From NCBI GenBank assembly GCA_041477875.1, contig JBGOVA010000109.1:1-15901 (forward strand): 15,901 bases of DNA, in the 5' to 3' direction. The stretch is from SZUA-430 sp041477875. GTDB lineage: Bacteria; Pseudomonadota; Alphaproteobacteria; Micropepsales; Micropepsaceae. The stretch's first letter is position 1. The number at the start of each line of letters is the position of its first letter. This document shows positions 6,480 to 13,172 of the stretch, in pieces. A program made the translations under genes and the position numbers. Under the pieces are notes generated by a model, which saw only the letters and a program-made list of their open reading frames with translations, did not search any database and had not been told where the DNA came from.

Positions 6480-7151
6480 TTACTGCGTAACGCTCGTGCG
6501 CGGCTTCGCCCTGATCTCGCTGATGAGCTTCTCGACATAGGGCAGCATGCCTCGAACGATCACTTGCGTGCCTTGCTCGTTCGGATGGATGCCGTCGGCT
6601 TGATTGAGTTTCAGATTGGCGGCGACGCCTTCAAGGAAGAACGGATAAAATAGAACGCGGTGTTTCTTGGCGAGCTCCGGATAGACCGCGTCGAAAGCGG
6701 CGACGTATTCCGGCCCCAAGTTGCGCGGCGATTTCATCCCGGTCAGCAACACGGCAACGCCGCGAGCCTCGAGCTTCGCCAACACCGCGTCAAGATTGCT
6801 GCGCGTCTGCGGCACGTCGAGCCCCCTCAGCGCATCGTTCGATCCCAACTCGACGATGGCGCCGTCGACCGGCTCCGCGAGAGCCCAATCCAGGCGCGCC
6901 AGGCCGTCCGCCGACGTATCGCCGGATACGCCCGCGTTGATCACCGAAACGTCGTGTCCCTTGCCCCTGAGTTGGGTCTGCAAAACCGAGGTGAACTCGG
7001 TTCCGGGCGGTAAGTTGTAGCCTTGCGTCAAACTGGTACCGATGGCGAGAATCTTGATCGGCCTGGCTTGCGCGGCCCCAATTCCATTGATTCCCGCGAC
7101 AAAGATGGAGAGAATCAGCCAAATCGCGTTGACTCGACCCCACCCCGTCAC
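6480..7151 (-). CDS. tesA: Exported SGNH/GDSL esterase (TesA-like arylesterase/lysophospholipase)
   Basis: From the GTG at 7151 the protein has 223 residues, with a signal peptide (hydrophobic 8-25, likely cleavage after AAQA at 26-29) and a periplasmic SGNH hydrolase. Block I is IGTSLTQGY with the nucleophile Ser40, block II is INAGVSGDTS with Gly74, block III is GSND with Asn105, and block V is DGIHPN with Asp186 and His189. TesA cleaves acyl-CoA, lysophospholipid and aryl ester bonds. The usual GDSL is GTSL here. The start is uncertain: an ATG at 7199 adds 16 residues but would overlap the ATG of the divergent ybbA base for base. The 29-residue leader from the GTG looks more natural, though it lacks a clear ribosome-binding site. 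The divergent tesA | ybbA-ybbP order is the same as in E. coli. Confidence 0.92.
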   Translation of the reverse strand: MTGWGRVNAIWLILSIFVAGINGIGAAQARPIKILAIGTSLTQGYNLPPGTEFTSVLQTQLRGKGHDVSVINAGVSGDTSADGLARLDWALAEPVDGAIVELGSNDALRGLDVPQTRSNLDAVLAKLEARGVAVLLTGMKSPRNLGPEYVAAFDAVYPELAKKHRVLFYPFFLEGVAANLKLNQADGIHPNEQGTQVIVRGMLPYVEKLISEIRAKPRTSVTQ

Positions 7152-7158
7152 ATATCGG
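7129..7158 (+). promoter_or_regulatory. Candidate promoter of ybbA-ybbP inside the 5' end of tesA
   Basis: TTGACT (7129-7134) matches five of six -35 consensus bases. An 18-bp spacer leads to TATCGG (7153-7158), a weak -10. Transcription would start near 7165, giving a leader of about 33 nt before the ATG at 7198. The -35 lies within the tesA signal-peptide codons on the opposite strand. The weak -10 keeps confidence low. Confidence 0.35.
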
Positions 7159-7197
7159 GTGGCAACCCTCAAGCCCCTCGTTGGTAGCTCGTTGCGC

Positions 7198-7950
7198 ATG
7201 CAGCGCTCGCTCAACACTGATCCGATCCTCCGGCTCGAGGCCGTCCGCCTCACACTTATGAGTCAGGCGGGTCCCGTCAATATCCTCAACGGTATCGAAT
7301 TGGTGATCCGTCAAGGCGAGGCCGTGGGTTTGGTCGGGCCTTCGGGTTCGGGCAAGTCGACGCTTCTGATGGTCATGACCGGCCTTGAGCGCCCGACCTC
7401 GGGAAAGGTGACGGTCAAGTCGCAGGAGCTGTCGGCGTTCTCGGAAGACGCCGCCGCCCGCTTCAGGCGCGGCAATGTCGGTATCGTGTTTCAATCGTTT
7501 CATCTGATCCCGACGATGACCGCGCTCGAAAACGTGGCGGTCCCGCTCGAACTCGCGCTGGTGCCCAACGCCTTCGCGCGCGCGACCGAGGAGCTTCAGG
7601 CCGTAGGCCTCGGCCATCGCATGGATCACTATCCAAGCCAGCTTTCCGGCGGCGAGCAGCAACGTGTGGCGCTCGCCCGCGCCTTGGCCCCGCGCCCATC
7701 CTTGCTGTTTGCCGACGAACCCACCGGCAACCTTGACGGACGCACGGGCGCTGAAATCATCGAAATGATGTTCAAGCTCCAGCGCGAGCGCGGTTCGACC
7801 TTGATACTCGTCACGCACGACGAAACGCTGGCCAAGCGCTGCGACCGCATCGTCAAGCTGCGCGACGGTCACATCGAAGCCATCGAAGACGCCGGCGTCC
7901 ACGAACAGGCCGCAACGCCGGAACTGACGCTGGCCGCAGTCGCCGAATGA
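7198..7950 (+). CDS. ybbA: ABC transporter ATP-binding protein, YbbA/LolD type
   Basis: A 250-residue ABC ATPase with Walker A GPSGSGKST (47-55), Q-loop Gln99, signature LSGGEQQR (149-156), Walker B LLFADEP (169-175), D-loop NLD (178-180) and H-loop His207. The LSGGEQQR signature and the short sequence place it in the LolD/MacB/YbbA group, which powers mechanotransmission by FtsX-like permeases rather than substrate passage through the membrane. It acts on the cytoplasmic face with YbbP, whose ATG overlaps its stop (ATGA, 4 nt). Starts upstream are possible (GTG 7159, TTG 7192), but the ATG at 7198 places the conserved ILRLEAV strand at the expected distance. The Shine-Dalgarno is weak (GGTAG). 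Confidence 0.95.
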   Translation: MQRSLNTDPILRLEAVRLTLMSQAGPVNILNGIELVIRQGEAVGLVGPSGSGKSTLLMVMTGLERPTSGKVTVKSQELSAFSEDAAARFRRGNVGIVFQSFHLIPTMTALENVAVPLELALVPNAFARATEELQAVGLGHRMDHYPSQLSGGEQQRVALARALAPRPSLLFADEPTGNLDGRTGAEIIEMMFKLQRERGSTLILVTHDETLAKRCDRIVKLRDGHIEAIEDAGVHEQAATPELTLAAVAE

Positions 7951-10484
7951 TCAAGCACGCAGCAGTCGCCTTGCGTCTGGCGCGGCGGGAACTGCGGCGC
8001 GGCCTCTCCGGCTTTCGCATTTTTCTCGCCTGTTTGATTCTGGGCGTCGCTTCGATCGCGGGCGTCGGCTCGCTCAGCGAAGCCTTGCTCGAAGGTCTGT
8101 CGCACCAAGGTCGCGAACTCTTGGGCGGCGACGTCGAGCTTCGTCTCACCCAGCGCGAAATGGACAAGAAGGAGCACAGCTGGGTCGAAGCCCACGGCAA
8201 GCTGTCTATGACGGCTGAGTTGCGGGCGATGGCCATCGCCCAAGGCCGCGACGCTCGCGCGCTCGTGGAACTCAAAGCCGTCGACTACCGCTATCCGCTC
8301 TACGGCATCGCCGATGTTTCGCCGCGTCAACCGCTGAGGGAGCTTTTCGCCAATCGCGAGGGTCTGTTCGGCGCGGCCGTCGACGAGCGCTTGTTCGCCA
8401 AGCTCGGCGTTCCGCAGGGCGCCGTCGTCAAGATCGGCAACGCATTGTTCGAATTGCGCGCGATCCTGAAACAGGAGCCCGATCGCGTCGCCGGCGGCTT
8501 TACGCTTGGGCCGCGCGTGTTGATCTCGGAATTCGCGTTGCGCGCCACCGGCCTCATCCAGCCGGGAAGCCTGATCAACTTCAACTATCGCGTCGCGCTG
8601 CCGCCCGAGAGCGACTCCCGCAGCGGCGTCACGCAATGGGTCGAATCCGCGAACAAGGCCTTTCCGAAGGCGGGTTGGCAGCCGCGCGACCGCTGGAACG
8701 CCGCGCCCGGCGTCCGCCGCTTCATTCAGCAGGTGACCGCGTTCCTGACGCTCGTCGGCCTGACCGCCCTCGTGGTCGGCGGCGTCGGCGTCGGCAGCGC
8801 GGTGACAACGTATCTCGATCGCCGCCGTGACGACATCGCGACGTTGAAGTGCATCGGCGCCAGCGGACGCTTCATCTTCTTCATGTTCTTGGCCGAGGTG
8901 ATGGCGCTCGCCCTCATCGGCGTTGCGGTCGGCCTCGTGCTTGGCGCACTGATCCCCTTCGCGGTGCAATTCGCGCTGAGCGGCGTATTGCCGTTCAAAG
9001 CCGAATTCGGCATCTATGCGCAGCCGATGTTGTCGGCCGCTGCCTTCGGACTCGTGACGGCATTGGCTTTCGCAATCTGGCCCTTGGCGCGCGCGCAGGA
9101 GATCTCGCCCGCGGTGATGTTCCGCGATCTCGTCGCGCCATCGCGCCGCTGGCCGCACTGGATCTACATCGGCGCGACGGGTTTGGCTTTCGGCGCTCTG
9201 GCCGCGCTCGCGATCGTGCTGTCGAGCAATCTTGAACTCGCCGGCGGCTTCGCGGCCGCCGCCGTCGCCGCGTTTGTGCTGTTGCGCGCGACGGGCTGGG
9301 GGCTCATGTGGCTCGCACGGAATCTGCCGCGCCCGCGCATCATGATGGCGAGATTGGCGCTCTCGAACATCTATCGCCCCGGCGCGCCGACGCCCGCGGT
9401 GATCCTGTCGTTGGGGTTGGGCCTCACCTTGCTCACGACGATCGCGCTCGTCGATTCGAACATCCGCCGCATCATGCGCGAGGAAGTGCCTGCCGAAGCG
9501 CCGAGTTTCTTCCTGGTCGACATTCAGTCCAAGCAAGTCCAACTCTTCGAAAAACTGCTGAACAGCGAGAAGGGCGTTTCGAGCGTCGAAATCGTCCCGA
9601 TGGTGCGTGGCCGCATCGTCAAAGTGAAGGATGTACCTTCGGAGAAAGCCGTTGTCGCCCGCGAGGCGAAATGGGCGCTCAACGGCGACCGCGGCCTGAC
9701 CTACGGCAACCCGCCCGGCGCGCGCGATCAGGTCGTCGAGGGAAAGTGGTGGCCCGTGAACTACAAGGGTCCGGCACTCGTGTCGTTCGCGGCCGACCTC
9801 GCGCAAGGCATGGCGCTCAAGGTCGGTGACATGATCACCGTCAACATTCTTGGCCGCGACATCCCGATGACGATCGCCAATTTGCGTCGTGTCGATTTCT
9901 CGAATGCGCGCTTGAATTTCATCATGATCGTATCGCCAGGCGTCCTCGAAACCGCGCCGCACGCCCATCTCGCGACCGCGCGCGTGGCGCCCGAACAGGA
10001 AGACGAGGTCGAACGCGCCGTGACGAACGCGTTCCCCAACGTCTCGGTCGTGCGCGTCCGCGAGGCGCTCGAGACGGCCAACGGCCTTCTCCAGCAACTC
10101 GCCGGCGGCATCCGCGCGGCCAGCTTCGTGACCCTGCTGACGGGCTTGCTCGTGCTTGCCGGGGCGTTGGCCGCGGGCCACCGCCATCGCCTGTTCGACG
10201 CCGTCGTCCTCAAGGTCTTGGGTGCGACGAAGGGGCAGGTGATGACGACCTACCTGATCGAATTTGCGGTTCTGGGCGCCGGTGCGGGTTTTGTCGCCGC
10301 GGTTGCCGGCCTGATCGCTGCCTGGGCCGTCGCGTATTTCGTCATGGAGTCGACCTTCATGCCGTCGATGGGAACGCTCGCCGCCGTCATCGTCGGCGGC
10401 GCCGTCGCCGCGATGGCGTTGGGCATCGGCGCCACCTGGACGGCGCTTTCGACACCCGCCGCGCGAACGCTCCGCACGGCGTAG
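7947..10484 (+). CDS. ybbP: FtsX-like ABC permease, YbbP family
   Basis: An 845-residue inner-membrane protein. Predicted helices lie near 23-45, 263-285, 310-340, 362-382, 405-427, 433-453, 480-503, 724-746, 770-798 and 808-830: ten in all, as in YbbP. FtsX domains cover about 262-390 and 722-838, each with the coupling segment before the second helix (LKCIGASGRF at 300-309; LKVLGATKGQ at 755-764). Large periplasmic domains span about 46-260 and 504-722. With YbbA it forms a type VII ABC system, relatives of which move lipoproteins, expel hydrophobic molecules or control hydrolases; the YbbAP substrate is poorly defined. Conserved linkage to the exported esterase TesA suggests the complex extracts or presents an acyl ester substrate in the envelope, which is inference. 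Confidence 0.94.
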   Translation: MIKHAAVALRLARRELRRGLSGFRIFLACLILGVASIAGVGSLSEALLEGLSHQGRELLGGDVELRLTQREMDKKEHSWVEAHGKLSMTAELRAMAIAQGRDARALVELKAVDYRYPLYGIADVSPRQPLRELFANREGLFGAAVDERLFAKLGVPQGAVVKIGNALFELRAILKQEPDRVAGGFTLGPRVLISEFALRATGLIQPGSLINFNYRVALPPESDSRSGVTQWVESANKAFPKAGWQPRDRWNAAPGVRRFIQQVTAFLTLVGLTALVVGGVGVGSAVTTYLDRRRDDIATLKCIGASGRFIFFMFLAEVMALALIGVAVGLVLGALIPFAVQFALSGVLPFKAEFGIYAQPMLSAAAFGLVTALAFAIWPLARAQEISPAVMFRDLVAPSRRWPHWIYIGATGLAFGALAALAIVLSSNLELAGGFAAAAVAAFVLLRATGWGLMWLARNLPRPRIMMARLALSNIYRPGAPTPAVILSLGLGLTLLTTIALVDSNIRRIMREEVPAEAPSFFLVDIQSKQVQLFEKLLNSEKGVSSVEIVPMVRGRIVKVKDVPSEKAVVAREAKWALNGDRGLTYGNPPGARDQVVEGKWWPVNYKGPALVSFAADLAQGMALKVGDMITVNILGRDIPMTIANLRRVDFSNARLNFIMIVSPGVLETAPHAHLATARVAPEQEDEVERAVTNAFPNVSVVRVREALETANGLLQQLAGGIRAASFVTLLTGLLVLAGALAAGHRHRLFDAVVLKVLGATKGQVMTTYLIEFAVLGAGAGFVAAVAGLIAAWAVAYFVMESTFMPSMGTLAAVIVGGAVAAMALGIGATWTALSTPAARTLRTA

Positions 10485-10547
10485 GCCGAAACGTTAAGCA
10501 CTGGCGGAAAACTGCCGGATGCAAGCGGGAAGTTGCGGTGTATTCGC
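10485..10547 (+). other. Gap after ybbP with a hairpin lacking a T-tract
   Basis: CTGGCGG (10501-10507) and CTGCCGG (10512-10518) form a 7-bp stem with two wobble pairs and an AAAA loop, 16 bp after the ybbP stop. No run of T follows, so it is not a standard intrinsic terminator. It could protect the 3' end of the ybbAP transcript or be chance. Confidence 0.3.
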
Positions 10548-10576
10548 TTGAAAAATTGGCGCCGCGTAACGATATT
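10548..10576 (+). promoter_or_regulatory. Candidate sigma-70-type promoter of the BI-1 family gene
   Basis: TTGAAA (10548-10553) matches five of six -35 bases. A 17-bp spacer leads to GATATT (10571-10576), four of six -10 bases. Transcription from about 10583 would give a leader of about 42 nt that includes the AGAGGT ribosome-binding site (10612-10617). With the strong terminator at 11372 this makes the gene a single-gene unit. Confidence 0.5.
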
Positions 10577-10624
10577 GCTTAGAGCTTCTGTGGCCAAATG
10601 GCCGGGCATAAAGAGGTAGACCAA

Positions 10625-11344
10625 ATGGCGGACTATAAGAATCCAATCTTACGCGCGCGTCCCTCATCGGGCGCCGACGCGGCAATCGATCAGGGCCTGC
10701 GCACCCATATGCTCAGCGTCTACAACTACATGACGATTGGCGTCGCGCTGACCGGCCTGGTGGCGTACTTCGTCTCTTCGTCGCCTGCAGCTGTCAGCGT
10801 GATATTCGGGACGGGTCTGGTTTGGGTCGCGATCTTAGCGCCGTTGGGCCTCGTCATGGCGTTGAGCTGGGGCATCAATCGGATGAGTGCGAGCACCGCT
10901 CAGATGATGTTTTGGGCGTATGCCGCGCTGAACGGCGTATCGCTTGCCACGATCTTCCTGGTCTACCCGGTCGCCGATATTGCGCGGGTGTTCTTCATTT
11001 CGGCGGCGACTTTCGGCGCGCTCAGCCTTTACGGCTACACCACGCCGCGTAGCCTTTCGGCCTGGGGTTCTTTCTTGTTCATGGGCTTGGTCGGCGTCGT
11101 CCTTGCCTCGGTTGTGAACCTGTTCTTCGCATCGAGCGCCTTGACGTTTGCGGTCAGCGTCATTGGCGTGTTGGTCTTCGCGGGCCTGACCGCCTACGAC
11201 ACGCAGAAGATCAAGGAAATCTACTTCGCCGGCGACGACGGCGAAACCGCGGGCAAGAAGTCGATCATCGGCGCCTTGGCGCTCTATCTCGACTTCATCA
11301 ACCTCTTCTTGATGTTGCTGCGCCTGCTCGGGAACCGCAACTAA
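10625..11344 (+). CDS. Bax inhibitor-1/YccA family membrane protein
   Basis: A 239-residue protein with about seven membrane helices (near 35-52, 57-80, 94-115, 119-138, 147-169, 173-190 and 213-235). The BI-1 signatures GLTAYDTQKIK (187-197) and YLDFINLFLMLLRLLG (221-236) carry the two conserved aspartates (192 and 223) that form the pH-sensing pair in the bacterial homologue YetJ. The family includes Ca2+-leak channels and, in E. coli, YccA, a modulator of the FtsH protease. The ATG at 10625 is preceded by AGAGGT with a 7-nt gap and gives the usual start MADY; an upstream in-frame ATG at 10598 has no such site. It has its own candidate promoter and terminator. Confidence 0.94.
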   Translation: MADYKNPILRARPSSGADAAIDQGLRTHMLSVYNYMTIGVALTGLVAYFVSSSPAAVSVIFGTGLVWVAILAPLGLVMALSWGINRMSASTAQMMFWAYAALNGVSLATIFLVYPVADIARVFFISAATFGALSLYGYTTPRSLSAWGSFLFMGLVGVVLASVVNLFFASSALTFAVSVIGVLVFAGLTAYDTQKIKEIYFAGDDGETAGKKSIIGALALYLDFINLFLMLLRLLGNRN

Positions 11345-11371
11345 CGGCCCTGTCGAGCACGGAATTTTTGG

Positions 11372-11405
11372 CCCCCGGAACCGGTGTTCCGGGGGTTTTG
11401 TTTTT
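11372..11405 (+). terminator. Strong intrinsic terminator after the BI-1 family gene
   Basis: CCCCCGGAAC (11372-11381), loop CGGT, GTTCCGGGGG (11386-11395): a perfect 10-bp stem followed by TTTTGTTTTT (11396-11405). It lies 27 bp after the BI-1 family stop. The T-tract runs into the stop codon of the convergent O-methyltransferase. On the minus strand no T-run follows the stem, so it should end mainly plus-strand transcripts. Confidence 0.95.
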
Positions 11406-12067
11406 CAGCGCTTGCGACACATGAATATGCCGTCCGCAAACGGCACAAGCACGGTATCGACGCGTGTGTCATTCTTGATCTTGGCGTTGAGCGCGCGCAG
11501 CGCCACCGTGTCGGCCGACGTGTCCTTCGCGTCGACGACGTTGCCCGACCAAAGCACGTTGTCGATCGCGATCAATCCGCCGGGGCGCACGAGCTTGAGC
11601 ATGCACTCGTAGTACGCGTCATATCCCGTCTTGTCCGCGTCGATGAAGGCAAAGTCGTATTTGTTCGCGGCGCCCTCGTTCAGGAAGCGGTCGAGCGTCG
11701 CAACCGCCGGCGCGACGTGCCCCGTGATCTTTCGCGCCTGACCCGCCGCATCCCAATAGCCGCGCGCGCGGCCCATGTATTCCTCGCTGATGTCGAGGGC
11801 GTCGACATGCCCCTCGTCGGGCAACGCGAGCGCGATGCTGAGCGCACTGTAGCCCGTGAACGTTCCGACCTCGATGTAGCGCTTCGCGTTCATCAGCCGC
11901 GCGACCATCGCCATGAAGGCCCCTTGCTCCGGCGCGATCTGCATAACGGCGAGCCGCCCCATGGCACCGGTCTCCTCGCGGCATTTCTTCAGCACAGCGT
12001 GCTCGCGCACGCCAGTGTCCACGACATAGTCGAGCACGGCGTCGCTGAAGTTGACGGTCTTGCGCAT
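11405..12067 (-). CDS. SAM-dependent O-methyltransferase, caffeoyl-CoA/catechol type
   Basis: A 220-residue class I methyltransferase. SAM motif I is IEVGTFTGYSAL (65-76), followed by the acidic ALDIS (90-94). Residues Asp143 and Lys146 (FIDADKTGYDAYYE) and Asp169-Asn170 (IAIDNVLWSG) match the divalent-metal and catalytic residues of the cation-dependent family (Methyltransf_3). It should methylate hydroxyls of a small catechol-like compound in the cytoplasm; bacterial members are often promiscuous and the substrate is unknown. The ATG at 12065-12067 has GGGAGAGG just upstream on the minus strand (12070-12077), a strong site, so the longer frame to 12208 is rejected. It is divergent from the alpha/beta hydrolase, with 98 bp between starts. 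Confidence 0.94.
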   Translation of the reverse strand: MRKTVNFSDAVLDYVVDTGVREHAVLKKCREETGAMGRLAVMQIAPEQGAFMAMVARLMNAKRYIEVGTFTGYSALSIALALPDEGHVDALDISEEYMGRARGYWDAAGQARKITGHVAPAVATLDRFLNEGAANKYDFAFIDADKTGYDAYYECMLKLVRPGGLIAIDNVLWSGNVVDAKDTSADTVALRALNAKIKNDTRVDTVLVPFADGIFMCRKR

Positions 12068-12165
12068 GGCCTCTCCCTTAATCTTCCGATCGGGCGCGAA
12101 GTTAACGGTCGGGCGGTAGTTCGGCCAGCTTGCAATCGCCGCGAAATATCGCCATTTCGAAAGGC

Positions 12166-12876
12166 ATGACGACGGCATCGCTGACCGCCTACCCCTTCGA
12201 CCGACCACTCCAGGCGGCCTACGGCGCTTTCAGGGATATTGCGAGCTTCCTCGCCTGCACGGTTAGTCCCCCTTGCGCGCCACCCGTCGAAAACGTGCCG
12301 AAGGGCGACGGTCACGCGGTGGTCGTCTTCCCGGGATTTCTGACGGGCGACTGGGCGACCAGGGAGCTGATCGCCTGGCTCGCCAAGGTTGGCTACGACG
12401 CACGGGGCTGGGGCCCAGGTTCGAACTGGGGCCCCTCGACGTTCGCCCTGAAGCGTTGCGAGACCTTGCTGGATGAGGCGTGCGAGCGCTCCGGCCGCAA
12501 GGCCACCCTGATCGGTCGCAGCCTTGGCGGCCTCTACGCCCGCGAACTCGCCAAGGACATGCCCGAGAAGGTTGTGCGCGTGATCACACTCGGCACGCCC
12601 GTGAAATTTCCGATCGCAACGCCGCTCTCGCCTTTCGCCGACGCATTGTCGGGAAGCTTCGACGCAAGCTTCGCCAAGCGCGTGGGCGATTTGCCGCGCA
12701 ATCCGTCCGTGCCGGTGACGGCAATCTACTCGCGCAGGGACGGCATTGTGCCGTGGCAGGCATGCCTGATCGAGGAAGGTCCGACGGCGGAAAACATAGA
12801 AATCGACAGCCCGCACACGATCATGGGCTCAAACCCGCAAGCCATGCGTGCGATTGCTGAACGTTTGGCGCGTTGA
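12166..12876 (+). CDS. Alpha/beta hydrolase
   Basis: A 236-residue protein of alpha/beta hydrolase fold. HAVVVFPGFLTGDWAT (50-65) supplies the oxyanion-hole turn, GRSLGG (117-122) is the nucleophile elbow with Ser119, Asp192 lies in SRRDGIVPW and His217 in DSPHTIMG. All three catalytic residues are present and in order. The presence of GWGPGSNWGPS (81-91) and a short cap gives it a lipase/esterase look, but the substrate cannot be named. No signal peptide is evident (residues 24-33 are mildly hydrophobic), so it is probably cytoplasmic. The start is uncertain: the ATG at 12166 has AAGG only one base away, and an in-frame TTG at 12130 would add 12 residues. It faces the O-methyltransferase and its stop codon is embedded in a TTGACA. 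Confidence 0.87.
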   Translation: MTTASLTAYPFDRPLQAAYGAFRDIASFLACTVSPPCAPPVENVPKGDGHAVVVFPGFLTGDWATRELIAWLAKVGYDARGWGPGSNWGPSTFALKRCETLLDEACERSGRKATLIGRSLGGLYARELAKDMPEKVVRVITLGTPVKFPIATPLSPFADALSGSFDASFAKRVGDLPRNPSVPVTAIYSRRDGIVPWQACLIEEGPTAENIEIDSPHTIMGSNPQAMRAIAERLAR

Positions 12877-13132
12877 CAACTCGCGCGAAACCAAGCCTTC
12901 CACCGCGGCCTGACGCGAAGCTGAAGCGGCGTTCATCTGCGACTCGCAAAGCCGTGAATCCAGGCCACAGTGCCGCCTCAATTCAGCCGCCCGTCCGCCG
13001 CTTTGGGCCTCCATCTTCATTCGCACGGTTGGCTCGGTGGTTCGGAAAAGGCCTCGGACCATCAGCCCCCAGCCCCCCTCGCGGCTTATCTTAGCCCCGA
13101 GCCAGCCGCTAGCTCCCCAATTCACGGTGTGG
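12877..13132 (+). promoter_or_regulatory. Non-coding stretch, probable structured leader RNA upstream of the second dehydrogenase
   Basis: No ORF here resembles a protein or has a ribosome-binding site. A consensus -35 TTGACA (12873-12878) overlaps the upstream stop codon but lacks a good -10 at 16-18 bp. At least two stems can form on the plus strand: 13031-13067 (14 bp with one bulge and three G.U pairs) and 13081-13109 (GCGGCT with AGCCGC). A third, GGTGT-GGA-ACACT (13126-13138), would compete with the terminator-like hairpin that follows. I could not match it to a known riboswitch class. Confidence 0.4.
13031..13067 (+). ncRNA. Long wobble-rich hairpin in the leader
   Basis: GGCT (13031-13034) pairs with AGCC (13064-13067), C13035 is bulged, and GGTGGTTCGG (13036-13045) pairs with TCGGACCATC (13054-13063) around the loop AAAAGGCC. 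Three of the 14 pairs are G.U as plus-strand RNA and would be C-A mismatches on the minus strand, which points to a plus-strand transcript. Outside it, GGTT (13027-13030) can pair with AGCC (13071-13074). Confidence 0.4.
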
Positions 13133-13171
13133 AACACTCCTTCGCAAAGAAAATGCGAGGGAGTGTTTTTT
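13133..13171 (+). terminator. Terminator/attenuator hairpin overlapping the ribosome-binding site of the next gene
   Basis: AACACTCCTTCGCA (13133-13146) pairs over 14 bp, with one T.G wobble, with TGCGAGGGAGTGTT (13154-13167) around the loop AAGAAAA. T13166-T13171 follow. It has the form of an intrinsic terminator on the plus strand only. The start codon is at 13173, and the sole good Shine-Dalgarno, GAGGGAG (13157-13163), lies in the 3' arm. Folding would thus stop transcription and also hide the ribosome-binding site. Confidence 0.8.
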
Positions 13172-13172
13172 C

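Noticed and set aside
7869..10187. A 772-codon open frame on the minus strand across ybbP
   Set aside because: It is antisense to a clear ten-helix FtsX-like permease, is rich in Arg/Asp/Glu/His as expected for the mirror of GC-rich membrane-protein codons, and resembles no family.
12068..12208. N-terminal extension of the O-methyltransferase to 12208
   Set aside because: A strong GGGAGAGG site directly precedes the ATG at 12067, and the extra 47 residues are unlike the family and overlap the hydrolase start.
12873..12901. Consensus TTGACA at the end of the hydrolase gene as a promoter for the leader
   Set aside because: No acceptable -10 lies 16-18 bp downstream (the bases are around CCTTCC), so it is noted only as a half-site.
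12961..12985. GGCCACAGTGCC resembling part of a cobalamin riboswitch core
   Set aside because: The other conserved B12-riboswitch elements, including the B12 box, are not found around it on either strand.
12829..13137. A 102-codon minus-strand open frame and several plus-strand frames in the gap before the second SDR
   Set aside because: They have no ribosome-binding sites, no recognisable family and low-complexity Arg/Ser/Pro composition. RNA structure explains the region better.
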